The notes beneath the pieces were generated by a model. The model had not been told where the DNA came from, did not search any database, and worked only from the letters and a program-made list of their open reading frames with translations. Shown piece after piece: positions 17,137-24,617 of a stretch of DNA of 40,516 nucleotides; within the stretch, counting starts at the first letter, position 1, and each line of letters begins with the position of its first letter. A program made the translations under genes and the position numbers. This DNA is from Methanothrix sp. (GTDB lineage Archaea > Halobacteriota > Methanosarcinia > Methanotrichales > Methanotrichaceae), in NCBI GenBank assembly GCA_026394565.1, contig JAPKYA010000119.1, positions 1 through 40,516 of the forward strand. The letters run 5' to 3'.

Positions 17137-18588
17137 TCATTGAATCAGTCTCATCTGCTTTGCACTACTATTATTCTTCCTGCTGCTCTTCGGAGCCGCT
17201 TTCGCCCTTTCCGCTCTGATGCGCTCCATGAGCACGGAGGCGGGCTCATCGCCGGGGTCCTGGGGGACGAGCCTGCCCTCGAAGGCGCGCTTGAGGATGG
17301 ACTGACGGAGGCGGTCTGCGCGTCCTTGGTTGATTTCAAGGATGGATTCAATTAAGTCAGACGCAGAGAATCTCCGTTCTATCTCAGAGACAATAATTTT
17401 TTGTTCGGTCAAAGGAGGAAAAGGGACCTTGAAGCTTCGGAGGCCTTGGAGAGATACCGTTAGCTGAGCCGTTCCAGTAGCTGCGTCTGTAGCTTGCCTA
17501 AAAGCAAAGTCTGATTTAAGAAAGTAAAATATATATTTGGTATCAACAACTTTTGAGGGTCTTATTAAACCAATATGTCTTTGAAAACAGAATTTATATT
17601 CTGTGTTGACTATCACAGGAATACCATAGGAACCTACCAGAGAATAAAGAATATCTCCCTTGATTGGTTTTCTTCTCATGGGAATTAAATCATAATACTC
17701 CTCGGGAACAAAACGCGTCTTAGCAAAATCCAACTTGCCTTCTTTTATGTTTGAGATTACGAGGAATGGTATGCCTGCCGAGGATTGAGGGGGTGCTTGA
17801 TGATCTCCATCAGTAATATCAATACAAATGTTCTTTAAAATGACAAGACGAGGCTGTCGGGAAAGTATATAACGACAGAAAGAGGTGCTGAAAATCTAGA
17901 AAATTTCAATAATATTGGGGGGAATTATGGCAAATTTGAGCAATTATGGAAAATATTTCAGATTTTTTCTGCGAAATATTAAATCAAGGGCCTGTCGATA
18001 GCGCCGGAGCTGGATCTTTGCCCTCTGCAGCGCCTCGACCCCGGCGTCCAGGCGGCTGAAAAGCTCCTCGATGCGGGCGACGATGCGACGCTGCTCGGGG
18101 AGAGGGGCGAGGAGAAGCATGATTTTTCCTAGTTTTTTTCCATTTACGTTAGGCTGGCCAATTCCCACGCTACTATTATTAATTTGATCCCAATAAAGCT
18201 GAGATTGAAAGAAATCATAGACAAATTTGGGATTAATTGATGTTGATAATTTGATCCTTATCAAATATGAAGCAAATATTGCATCAGAAGGGACATTATC
18301 TCGGATGAGATAGCTTTTGCCAACTGTGGCTCCAGTTCTGGCGAAGACTATGTCGCCTGATTGAAGTAGGTACTTTGTTTTGTCAATTTCATTTATCTCG
18401 CAGTAGGGTACGTTTTTCCATATTACGTTACTCTCTTGTATGTCCGTAATTCTAAGGAATTTCGGGCCAACTTTGGAATCACATGCTTTTGCAGTATGCC
18501 CATATTGTATCGAATTTGAAATAGCTTCTACCGGGATATGCGTCCATCCCTCAGGTAGTTCCTGCAAAATCTCTTCAGATTCCTTCAT
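17137..18588 (-). pseudogene. hsdS: Type I specificity subunit HsdS, split by a MITE and a deletion
   Basis: The first half (18588-17991) encodes target-recognition domain 1 and its helix: ELPEGWTHIPVEAIS, then LAPLPEQRRIVARIEELFSRLD and LRRYRQA. There the frame runs into a MITE copy (17850-17990) and stops at 17944. The second half reads from about 17849 to 17137 (ICIDITDGDHQAPP, FPPLTEQKIIVSEIERRFS, LRQSILKRAFEGRLVPQDP) without a start codon at the junction. The linker between central helix and second domain (EGRLT...LPEGW-type) is missing too. A single intact HsdS, with two recognition domains, would have been ~430-460 residues. Sequence specificity must be lost or changed. Confidence 0.88.
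17850..17990. mobile_element. MITE-like element, copy lacking one end, inside hsdS
   Basis: These 141 bp match the reverse complement of 989-1129 at all but one position by eye (the difference is GCTGAAAATC against GCTGAGAATC). The end at 17850 has the full GAGGCTGTCGG terminus. The opposite end stops at AAATCAAGGG, so the last 17 bp including the terminal repeat are gone, and hsdS sequence begins at once (CCTGTCGATAGCGCC). No target duplication is visible, consistent with a deletion at that junction. Confidence 0.88.
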
Positions 18589-18660
18589 TCTGCCAGCGCC
18601 TCGCTTCGTAAACCCAATACGTTTGACTATCTCTCGCCGAAAAAATGCCCGTATCTCATA

Positions 18661-18788
18661 GTTACTACGACGTTTACTATGCCATTTACTACGCCATTTG
18701 CCGGATGATTTAATTCTGAAATCAACATCAATCTCTCACTTTGGTAATGAAAACTTGAAGTAAATTTACTATGTCATTTACTGTGCAC
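18661..18788. repeat. 12-bp tandem repeats, consensus TTTACTAYGYCA
   Basis: Three adjacent 12-bp units at 18661-18696 (GTTACTACGACG, TTTACTATGCCA, TTTACTACGCCA) and two more at 18765-18788 (TTTACTATGTCA, TTTACTGTGCAC) lie between hsdS and the RecG-like pseudogene. On the minus strand they read as degenerate V-x-N-x tetrapeptides, a repeat sometimes seen near the ends of AlbA/RecG-like proteins. They may be a coding remnant rather than an operator. Confidence 0.6.
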
Positions 18789-18808
18789 TTTTCAAAGATT
18801 GCCCACTC

Positions 18809-19602
18809 TTACAAGCGCCTTTCATTCAACTCCGATATCAGCTTCATTCCTTTATCAGTAATCACATACCATCCTGTTTTCGGAGAGCCTGTAAACTCAA
18901 CGAGCCCATTATCCTTCAGGAATTTAATATCCCTTGTGATTGCTCGCTCCCCAACTTTGAAGCTCTCGGCAACTGGGTGACGATTAGCTGATCTCTGCCG
19001 CTCAGAATCTCAAGAATCCTCACCGCTCTTGCCTGCCGATCTCCTTTTAAACCGAACTTTATACCGAAATTTCTAGCGAAATTTTCGCTTGTCATTCTAC
19101 CGGTCTTTTTACTATTTGCAGCAGCCTTCCTGAACGTAACCGTGAAGAAGCTCGTGAATGTAAACTCCAGCGGCACCAGCCTGGCCTCGCTCATGAGCCG
19201 TTGCATCTTCCTTACACCCGTGTCCATCTTCTCGATGTAATCCGCCCGGTGAAGCATTCCTGCTATCTTCGGATTTCGCAGCACACTTTTTTTGCCGAAC
19301 TCCTCTGGCGAGAGGCCCTTGGGCAGCCCTCCCGGATTGGTGATCTCGATCCGGTCGTCGTAGACCTCAACCATGACATTGGCCCCCCGCTGGAAGTAAT
19401 CCCGGTGGGCCACAGCATTGATGATCGCCTCCCGCAGGGCATCGTAGGGAAGCTCCGGCACCTCTCGCCGCCTGGCCTCTCCCGTCATCTCGTAGCGCAC
19501 GGCGATGTACCTCTTGAGAAAGTTCATGGCCCCGTCGATGTTGAACTTGATCTTCTGGCCTTCGCCTTCTTCGAGAATATGCTGTAGCTCTTCTGCATCC
19601 AT
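18809..19602 (-). pseudogene. Schlafen/RecG-like (AlbA_2) ATPase-type regulator, deleted and frameshifted
   Basis: The N-terminus (MDAEELQHILEEGEGQKIKF) is the start of an AlbA_2 domain, but it jumps at once to NIDGAMNFLKRYIAVRYEMT. The rest of the AlbA domain (~100 residues in the family) is missing in frame. The following GHKL-like C-terminal domain is well kept (LREAIINAVAHRDYFQRGA, ITNPGGLPKGLSPEEFGKKS). Near 18990 one base is missing: the frame leaves ANRHPVAESFKVGERAITRD, which continues in another frame as a winged-helix tail to a TAA at 18809-18811. Family members are often linked to restriction or toxin loci. This copy is almost surely inactive. Confidence 0.82.
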
Positions 19603-19637
19603 ACTATCGCCGCCTCCCTCAGCCCTCAGGTATTAAT

Positions 19638-19669
19638 GCCATGAATTATTGCCATGAACTTTGTCATGG
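19638..19669. promoter_or_regulatory. Possible operator upstream of the ATPase gene
   Basis: GCCATGAA occurs at 19638-19645 and 19651-19658 (13-bp step). CCATGA at 19652-19657 pairs with TCATGG at 19664-19669 as an inverted repeat with a 6-bp spacer. It lies about 200 bp upstream of the ATPase start, in the gap from the divergent RecG-like pseudogene. Binding by a regulator is inferred only from symmetry. Confidence 0.35.
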
Positions 19670-19860
19670 TTATTTGTAATTGCCAGAGGATTCTAAAAGC
19701 GTTGCGGCTGCAGGGCGCATAAAAAAAGGGAATAATCAGTGCATCAATCCCAATGCCTGCAGATTCAGGGATTAAATTCAGATACTAAAAGCAGCGTAGT
19801 AGTAAATGATCCTGCAAAGATGAAAGATGCCAGGGAATAAGGAGAAATGGAGCACAGCAA

Positions 19861-21264
19861 ATGAAGGTAACAATCAAGAATCTCGGTGCTGTCCGCGAAG
19901 CAGAGATTGAGCTGAAGCCCTTGACGGTCTTCGTAGGGCCGAACAATACCGGCAAGACATGGACTGCAAATATCATTTCCGCCATCTTGGGTCCTTATGG
20001 TTGGGGGAAATACGCTAATGCTTATTCGGAAGGAAAAGTACCATTTTCTTATCCGCCCCTTGAAGATGCAGTGAAGCGAATTTTGGAAGAAGGTAATGCA
20101 AAAATAGATTTAGTAAAATTTTTCGAAGAATTTGGATCTGCTTATTTTAATAACGTAGCCCTTTTAGCTCCTCAATGGACACAGATGTTTCTCGGGACCC
20201 GCCTTGCATCTTTCAAAGAGACTGAGTTTAAAATAGCATTGCAGAATCAGGATATTGAAATCAAGGAAATTTTAGACTCCACAGTAAACTCTAAATTCTC
20301 AATTAGCAAAAAAGGCGAGGCCCTTTTAAGTGCTCTAAAAGAGTCCGGTGATACATCACTCTATTTTTTCACTGCAGGCAGTGGCATATTAGAAAAGTTT
20401 CCGGTCCGGGCAATAAAAGAATTTATTGTAAGACTGGTCTTTCAAGTGATTCACAGGGCTCTTTATAATTTCGTTTATATCTTTCCTGCGGAGCGTACAG
20501 CTTTTGCAATTCTTGCAATGTCCGCAAAGATAAATAGAAAAACCGATGCTGATGAAGTTATCAAGAATGATCCTCGTGCAGACAAAATATTCTTGGGCGA
20601 CCCGATTGTGATGCTGATGAACACGGTTACTCAAATGCGATTAATCGGAAGCCATGCAGCTCGGATAGAACAGGCAAAGAACGATAAGAGAATTGAAAAC
20701 TACCTTAAATTGGCGGAGATTTTGCAGAACGACATTCTTGAAGGCCATCTTGATTTCTCAACACCAGAACCTGACCCCTTGAGAGAAGTGGTTTTCCAGC
20801 CCAATCACGGAAAGGGGATCGATTTGGATATGCCTATTGTCTCCTCCATGGTAAAAGAGTTATCTATGTTCGTTCTCTATTTGCTGTATGAAGCTAAGCC
20901 TAACGATTTATTGGTGATTGATGAGCCAGAGATGCACCTCCACCCGGAGGCTCAGGCAAAGTTTACTGAGTTTCTTGCAATGCTCATTAATGCAGGACTT
21001 AATATTATTATCACTACACATAGTCCCTATTTGGTTGATCACCTTATCAATTTGGTGAAGGCAGCAGAACATAATGACCTGGAGACATTGAAGGAAAAGT
21101 TCTTTCTTAAAAGATCAGACGCTTTCATCCCTAAGAATAAGGTCTCAGCCTACCTTTTTGAGAAGAACACGGCCAAGAACATCATGGACGAATCCGGATT
21201 CATCGATTGGGAGACCTTTGGCGAGGTATCCGATCGGATAATGCAGCTTCGGCTGGAGCTTTAG
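19861..21264 (+). CDS. OLD/RecF-like AAA ATPase, putative defence component
   Basis: A 467-residue ABC/SMC-type ATPase starts MKVTIKNLGAVREAEIEL. It has Walker A GPNNTGKT (26-33), Walker B LLVIDEPEMHLHPEAQ (Asp354/Glu355) and the switch His387 in ITTHSPYLVDHL. The middle (~60-340) is a long helical insertion I cannot assign, and no TOPRIM domain follows, unlike OLD nucleases. Such ATPases serve as sensors in defence systems (PARIS, Septu and OLD-like families) with a separate effector. Here the only partner is the gene starting 13 bp downstream. GGAG at 19849-19852 may be the ribosome site. The sequence is more A/T-rich than the flanking cdc48 region. The ATPase class is firm; the defence role is inferred from the island. 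Confidence 0.82.
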   Translation: MKVTIKNLGAVREAEIELKPLTVFVGPNNTGKTWTANIISAILGPYGWGKYANAYSEGKVPFSYPPLEDAVKRILEEGNAKIDLVKFFEEFGSAYFNNVALLAPQWTQMFLGTRLASFKETEFKIALQNQDIEIKEILDSTVNSKFSISKKGEALLSALKESGDTSLYFFTAGSGILEKFPVRAIKEFIVRLVFQVIHRALYNFVYIFPAERTAFAILAMSAKINRKTDADEVIKNDPRADKIFLGDPIVMLMNTVTQMRLIGSHAARIEQAKNDKRIENYLKLAEILQNDILEGHLDFSTPEPDPLREVVFQPNHGKGIDLDMPIVSSMVKELSMFVLYLLYEAKPNDLLVIDEPEMHLHPEAQAKFTEFLAMLINAGLNIIITTHSPYLVDHLINLVKAAEHNDLETLKEKFFLKRSDAFIPKNKVSAYLFEKNTAKNIMDESGFIDWETFGEVSDRIMQLRLEL

Positions 21265-21277
21265 AGGGCGCCCTAAA

Positions 21278-21766
21278 ATGCTGCTCGATATCCTGAGTCC
21301 TTGCTTGATCCCTAGAACTACCTTCACCGATAATGGTATCACAGTTAACGTCAGGCCGCAAAAAGGAGAATCTGTAAAGTTCTTCGTGATAGATGAAAAA
21401 TCCAATCCAAGAAGCACTTTGCGCGAGGCACTGGGCATGCATGGACGAATCTGCGATCTAGTAGTCTACTATCTCAAAGAGGGAAATCGTGAAGATGCAC
21501 TCTGCTTCGTAGAACTAAAGGGCAAGAAAATAGATGATGCCTTAGAGCAGATACTCGAAACATTTGAAGCTCTAGAAGGATGCACTGAAAGCTCTGGGCA
21601 CACAAAGTGGAAGGCTTATATCCTGATCGGAATCGCTTCCCCTATAAAGCTGGATCCAGGAAGCATAAAAATCTTAAAAGCAAAATTCGGAGATAAGGAT
21701 ATCGGCTGGAGAATAACAAAGAAGAATGATAAAGACGACCTGGGTAGTTTTTTGCGCGGCACTTAG
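21278..21766 (+). CDS. Small protein with PD-(D/E)XK-like motif, partner of the ATPase
   Basis: The 162-residue protein has a compact alpha/beta pattern with CDLVVYYL (Asp60) followed by CFVELKG (Glu79, Lys81). This gives D-x18-E-x-K with a helix DDALEQILETFEAL after it, as in PD-(D/E)XK nuclease folds. An upstream Glu (E50 in LREALG) could complete the active site. No membrane segment is present. It starts 13 bp after the ATPase stop, so the two are co-transcribed, and it ends 25 bp from the convergent hsdR stop. A DNA- or RNA-cutting effector licensed by the ATPase is a reasonable inference; I recognise no named family. Confidence 0.7.
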   Translation: MLLDILSPCLIPRTTFTDNGITVNVRPQKGESVKFFVIDEKSNPRSTLREALGMHGRICDLVVYYLKEGNREDALCFVELKGKKIDDALEQILETFEALEGCTESSGHTKWKAYILIGIASPIKLDPGSIKILKAKFGDKDIGWRITKKNDKDDLGSFLRGT

Positions 21767-21791
21767 GAATCAGGAAATATTACGATTATCC

Positions 21792-24539
21792 TTACCCCGC
21801 CAGCGCCTCATTCAGCTCCTCCAGCATCCCGTTAAGGCCCGGCCCGAAGAGCCTGTAAGCCTTCACCGGCCCGCCCCGCTCGTAGAAGGGTGCCAGCTCC
21901 AGGTCGTTCACCTCAACTTTCAGACTGGTGGCGATGTGCTCTTTGAGCATCTCCAGCCACTCCACCGGCTCAGGCGTGAACTTCTGCCCCGTCCGCTCCT
22001 GCACTGCCATCCAGGCTGCGAAGCGCTCGTCTACTGTCTGCGTGAACGGCTCAAGGATCTGGCTCTCTCCCAGAGCAAAGTGCACCAGAGAGATGATATT
22101 GGTGAGCAGCTTTTGCGGTCCTGCACCCTTGACCTTCGACTTCTCCAAATATTCGTATGCCCGCCAGACCAGGTCGGGCGTGAGGTGGTAGGGCGGCTTT
22201 TCAATGGCCTCTGCCAGTTGTTTGATCTCCTGGTAAGTCAGGTGCCGCTTTCCATAAGGCTTAGCGTAGATGATCTGCAGCGCCGTCAGCTCGTCTTTGT
22301 TCTCCTCGATGAAATTTTTGAAGCTATCCGTGATCCTGTGGGCCCTTTCCGTCGCCCCGGCGTCGCCGCCTGCAAAAAGCACCACGTCTTTGCTCAGCTC
22401 GTCGATGATCTGCTCATTTCTCTTCTTGATATCGATCAGCGCATTCCTGAATTTGGGATTGTCAAAAGGTAGACACGCTGCCTTGGCCAGCTCCTTGGCA
22501 GCCAACTTGAGCTGCTGCGCACTTGGCTTCTCAGTCTGGAAGATCTCCTTGGCCTTTGCCTGATGCTTGTCGGGATCGACGGCGTCAAGAAGGTCGTTCA
22601 TGATCTGCTTCATTGGCCGATCCCCTGCCGCTTTCTTGAGATCCGAGCGATCTTTCTCTCCTAGCTCTCGATCCAGCCTGGCCAGCCTCCCTGCCAGCGT
22701 TGTGAGGGTCTTCTCGCTCCGGACGCCCAGAGCCACCGACTTCACCAGCTTCTCGAAGGAAACGCTCTTCTTTTGCTCCAGCGGTCTGGTGTCGGTCTTG
22801 TCCCTCTCGCACACACCCACAGCATCCACAATCACAAAATGGGTCTTGTAGCGAGCACCCGGCGTTACGGATTCCAAATCAGTGGGTGAAATTGTCCTCG
22901 TTCCCCGTCCCTTCATCTGCTCGAAGTAGACCTGGGACTTGACATCCCTCATGAAGATCAGGCACTCCAGAGGCTTGATGTCCGTGCCCGTGGAGATCAT
23001 GTCCACAGTTACCGCAATCCTTGGATTAGGAGAGTTGCGAAAATTTGAGATGAGCGTGCTCGACTTCTCTTGAGTTCTGTAGGTTATCTTCTTGCAGAAA
23101 TCGTTCCCTTTGTTGAATTCCTCTCGCACGATCCTGACGATATCCTCGGCATGAGAATCGTCCTTGGCAAAGATGAGCGTCTTGGGAACAACGACTCTTT
23201 CCGGAAAGATCTCAGGCAGCTTCTCTTTGAAGGTCCTGATGACCGTTCTTATCTGGTCGGTGGCCACCACATTCCTGTCAAGCTGGCGGGGCGAGTACTC
23301 AAGATCCTCATCGAGCATCTCCCAGCGTTTCTCTCTGGTCAGCTTATCCCGGATATCTATGTAGTAGCCCGCCTCAACCCTGCTGCCCCGCTCGGAGATT
23401 TCTGTCATGATCCTGTAAACCTCGTACCCCACGTTAACCCCGTCGGCCACTGCTCTTTCGTGGTTGAACTCCATGACAAGATTCTGATTGAAGAAGCCGA
23501 GAGTCTGTTTGGATGGCGTGGCAGTCATTCCTACCAGGAAGGCGTCAAAGTACTCCAGCACCTGCCGCCAGAGATTGTAGATGGATCTATGACACTCATC
23601 GGTGATCACAAAATCGAAGGTCTCCACAGGAATCTCTGGATTATAGGCGATCTCCAGCGGCTGCCCTTCTATGGGCGTTACATCGAAAAGCGACTGCTCC
23701 TCGATCTCAGTGTCAAGATCCGCGTCGCCCCGGAGCATGGAGTAAAGCCTCTGGATAGTAGTAATGCAAACCCGGCACACCGGGTCCAGGGTGTTGGAGG
23801 TAAGATGCTGCACATTGTAAAGCTCGGTGAACTTTCGTCCGTCATCCGGAGTGACGTACTGCTTGAACTCAGTCAGTGCTTGCTCTCCAAGTGTTCTCCT
23901 GTCCACCAGGAAAAGCACCCGCCTGGCATTGCCGAATTTGATCAGCCGATAGATGAAGCTCACTGCAGCGAAGGTCTTACCGCTTCCGGTTGCCATCTGG
24001 ATGAGGGCTCTTGGCTTGGCCTCGGCAAAAGAATGCTCCAGGTTGGTTATGGCCTCCGATTGGCAATCTCTCAGGCTTCCTCTCGCCAGAGCGGGCAGCT
24101 CCTTGAGCCTTGCTCTCAGTGTCTCTCCCTGATTCAGCCAGTCTTTCAGGGTCTGTGGTTTGTGAAAGGCAAACACCCGGCGTGAGCGTGGTTTTGGATC
24201 TCTCAGATCCAAAAAAAAGGTCTCAGTGCCTGTGCTCTCATATCCGAAAGGAAGTGGATTATCTATGTGCGGAATTTCTTCCGAAAGGCCGGACAGGTAG
24301 CCTCCAGTCTGCTCCTCCACCCCACTCAAAGTGGTGCCTTCGGGCTTTGCTTCAATGGCTCCCACTGCCTCACGATCGATGAATAGAAGATAATCCGCAA
24401 AGCCTGATTGGAGTGGAAATTCACGAACAACGACGCCGAGAGCAGCCCCGAGGTTCAGATCATTGAAGTCCTGAATCTTCCATCCTGCCTGCGTCAGAAG
24501 TTCGTCTATCTTCTGCCGTGCAGCCTCTTCAGGCGTCAT
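21792..24539 (-). CDS. hsdR: Type I restriction endonuclease subunit HsdR
   Basis: The 915-residue protein is complete for the shorter HsdR type. The N-terminal nuclease site has Asp49 and E63-A-K65 (in AIEAKPEG). The translocase has Walker A ATGSGKT (183-189), DECH (314-317), GMTATP (~338-343) and the motif VI region MKGRGTR. The C-terminal helical region (~700-915) normally contacts the methylase. In a complete complex it pulls DNA and cuts away from the recognition site. Here its partners hsdM and hsdS are broken, so it has no visible specificity unless supplied in trans. The ATG at 24539 gives MTPEEAARQK. It shares its promoter region with the cdc48 end. Confidence 0.92.
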   Translation of the reverse strand: MTPEEAARQKIDELLTQAGWKIQDFNDLNLGAALGVVVREFPLQSGFADYLLFIDREAVGAIEAKPEGTTLSGVEEQTGGYLSGLSEEIPHIDNPLPFGYESTGTETFFLDLRDPKPRSRRVFAFHKPQTLKDWLNQGETLRARLKELPALARGSLRDCQSEAITNLEHSFAEAKPRALIQMATGSGKTFAAVSFIYRLIKFGNARRVLFLVDRRTLGEQALTEFKQYVTPDDGRKFTELYNVQHLTSNTLDPVCRVCITTIQRLYSMLRGDADLDTEIEEQSLFDVTPIEGQPLEIAYNPEIPVETFDFVITDECHRSIYNLWRQVLEYFDAFLVGMTATPSKQTLGFFNQNLVMEFNHERAVADGVNVGYEVYRIMTEISERGSRVEAGYYIDIRDKLTREKRWEMLDEDLEYSPRQLDRNVVATDQIRTVIRTFKEKLPEIFPERVVVPKTLIFAKDDSHAEDIVRIVREEFNKGNDFCKKITYRTQEKSSTLISNFRNSPNPRIAVTVDMISTGTDIKPLECLIFMRDVKSQVYFEQMKGRGTRTISPTDLESVTPGARYKTHFVIVDAVGVCERDKTDTRPLEQKKSVSFEKLVKSVALGVRSEKTLTTLAGRLARLDRELGEKDRSDLKKAAGDRPMKQIMNDLLDAVDPDKHQAKAKEIFQTEKPSAQQLKLAAKELAKAACLPFDNPKFRNALIDIKKRNEQIIDELSKDVVLFAGGDAGATERAHRITDSFKNFIEENKDELTALQIIYAKPYGKRHLTYQEIKQLAEAIEKPPYHLTPDLVWRAYEYLEKSKVKGAGPQKLLTNIISLVHFALGESQILEPFTQTVDERFAAWMAVQERTGQKFTPEPVEWLEMLKEHIATSLKVEVNDLELAPFYERGGPVKAYRLFGPGLNGMLEELNEALAG

Positions 24540-24574
24540 GGATTAGCAATATACAAAGCTCATCAAAATGTATC

Positions 24575-24617
24575 TCAAAAAAATAAATTAATGGCCTGAG
24601 AGTCGGCGCCCTCAGGC
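24575..24617 (-). terminator. Hairpin plus T-tract ending cdc48
   Basis: On the minus strand the stop codon of cdc48 lies within a 7-bp stem (GCCTGAG at 24617-24611 with CTCAGGC at 24600-24594). A run ATTAATTTATTTTTTTGAG follows (24593-24575). It looks like an intrinsic terminator with the stop codon in the stem. The same tract lies in the hsdR promoter region. Confidence 0.6.

Noticed and set aside
17944-18588. Functional half-size HsdS protein
   Set aside because: Half-subunits do exist, but this one ends in translated MITE sequence, and a second half without a start lies just beyond, so a broken full-length gene is the simpler reading.
21726-22472. 248-codon frame overlapping the end of the small nuclease-like gene
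   Set aside because: Mostly antisense to hsdR with no start signal; its composition is that of a shadow frame.
23070-24185. 371-codon open frame on the plus strand
   Set aside because: It is antisense to hsdR, which has complete nuclease and helicase motifs; no domain is seen in the antisense product.
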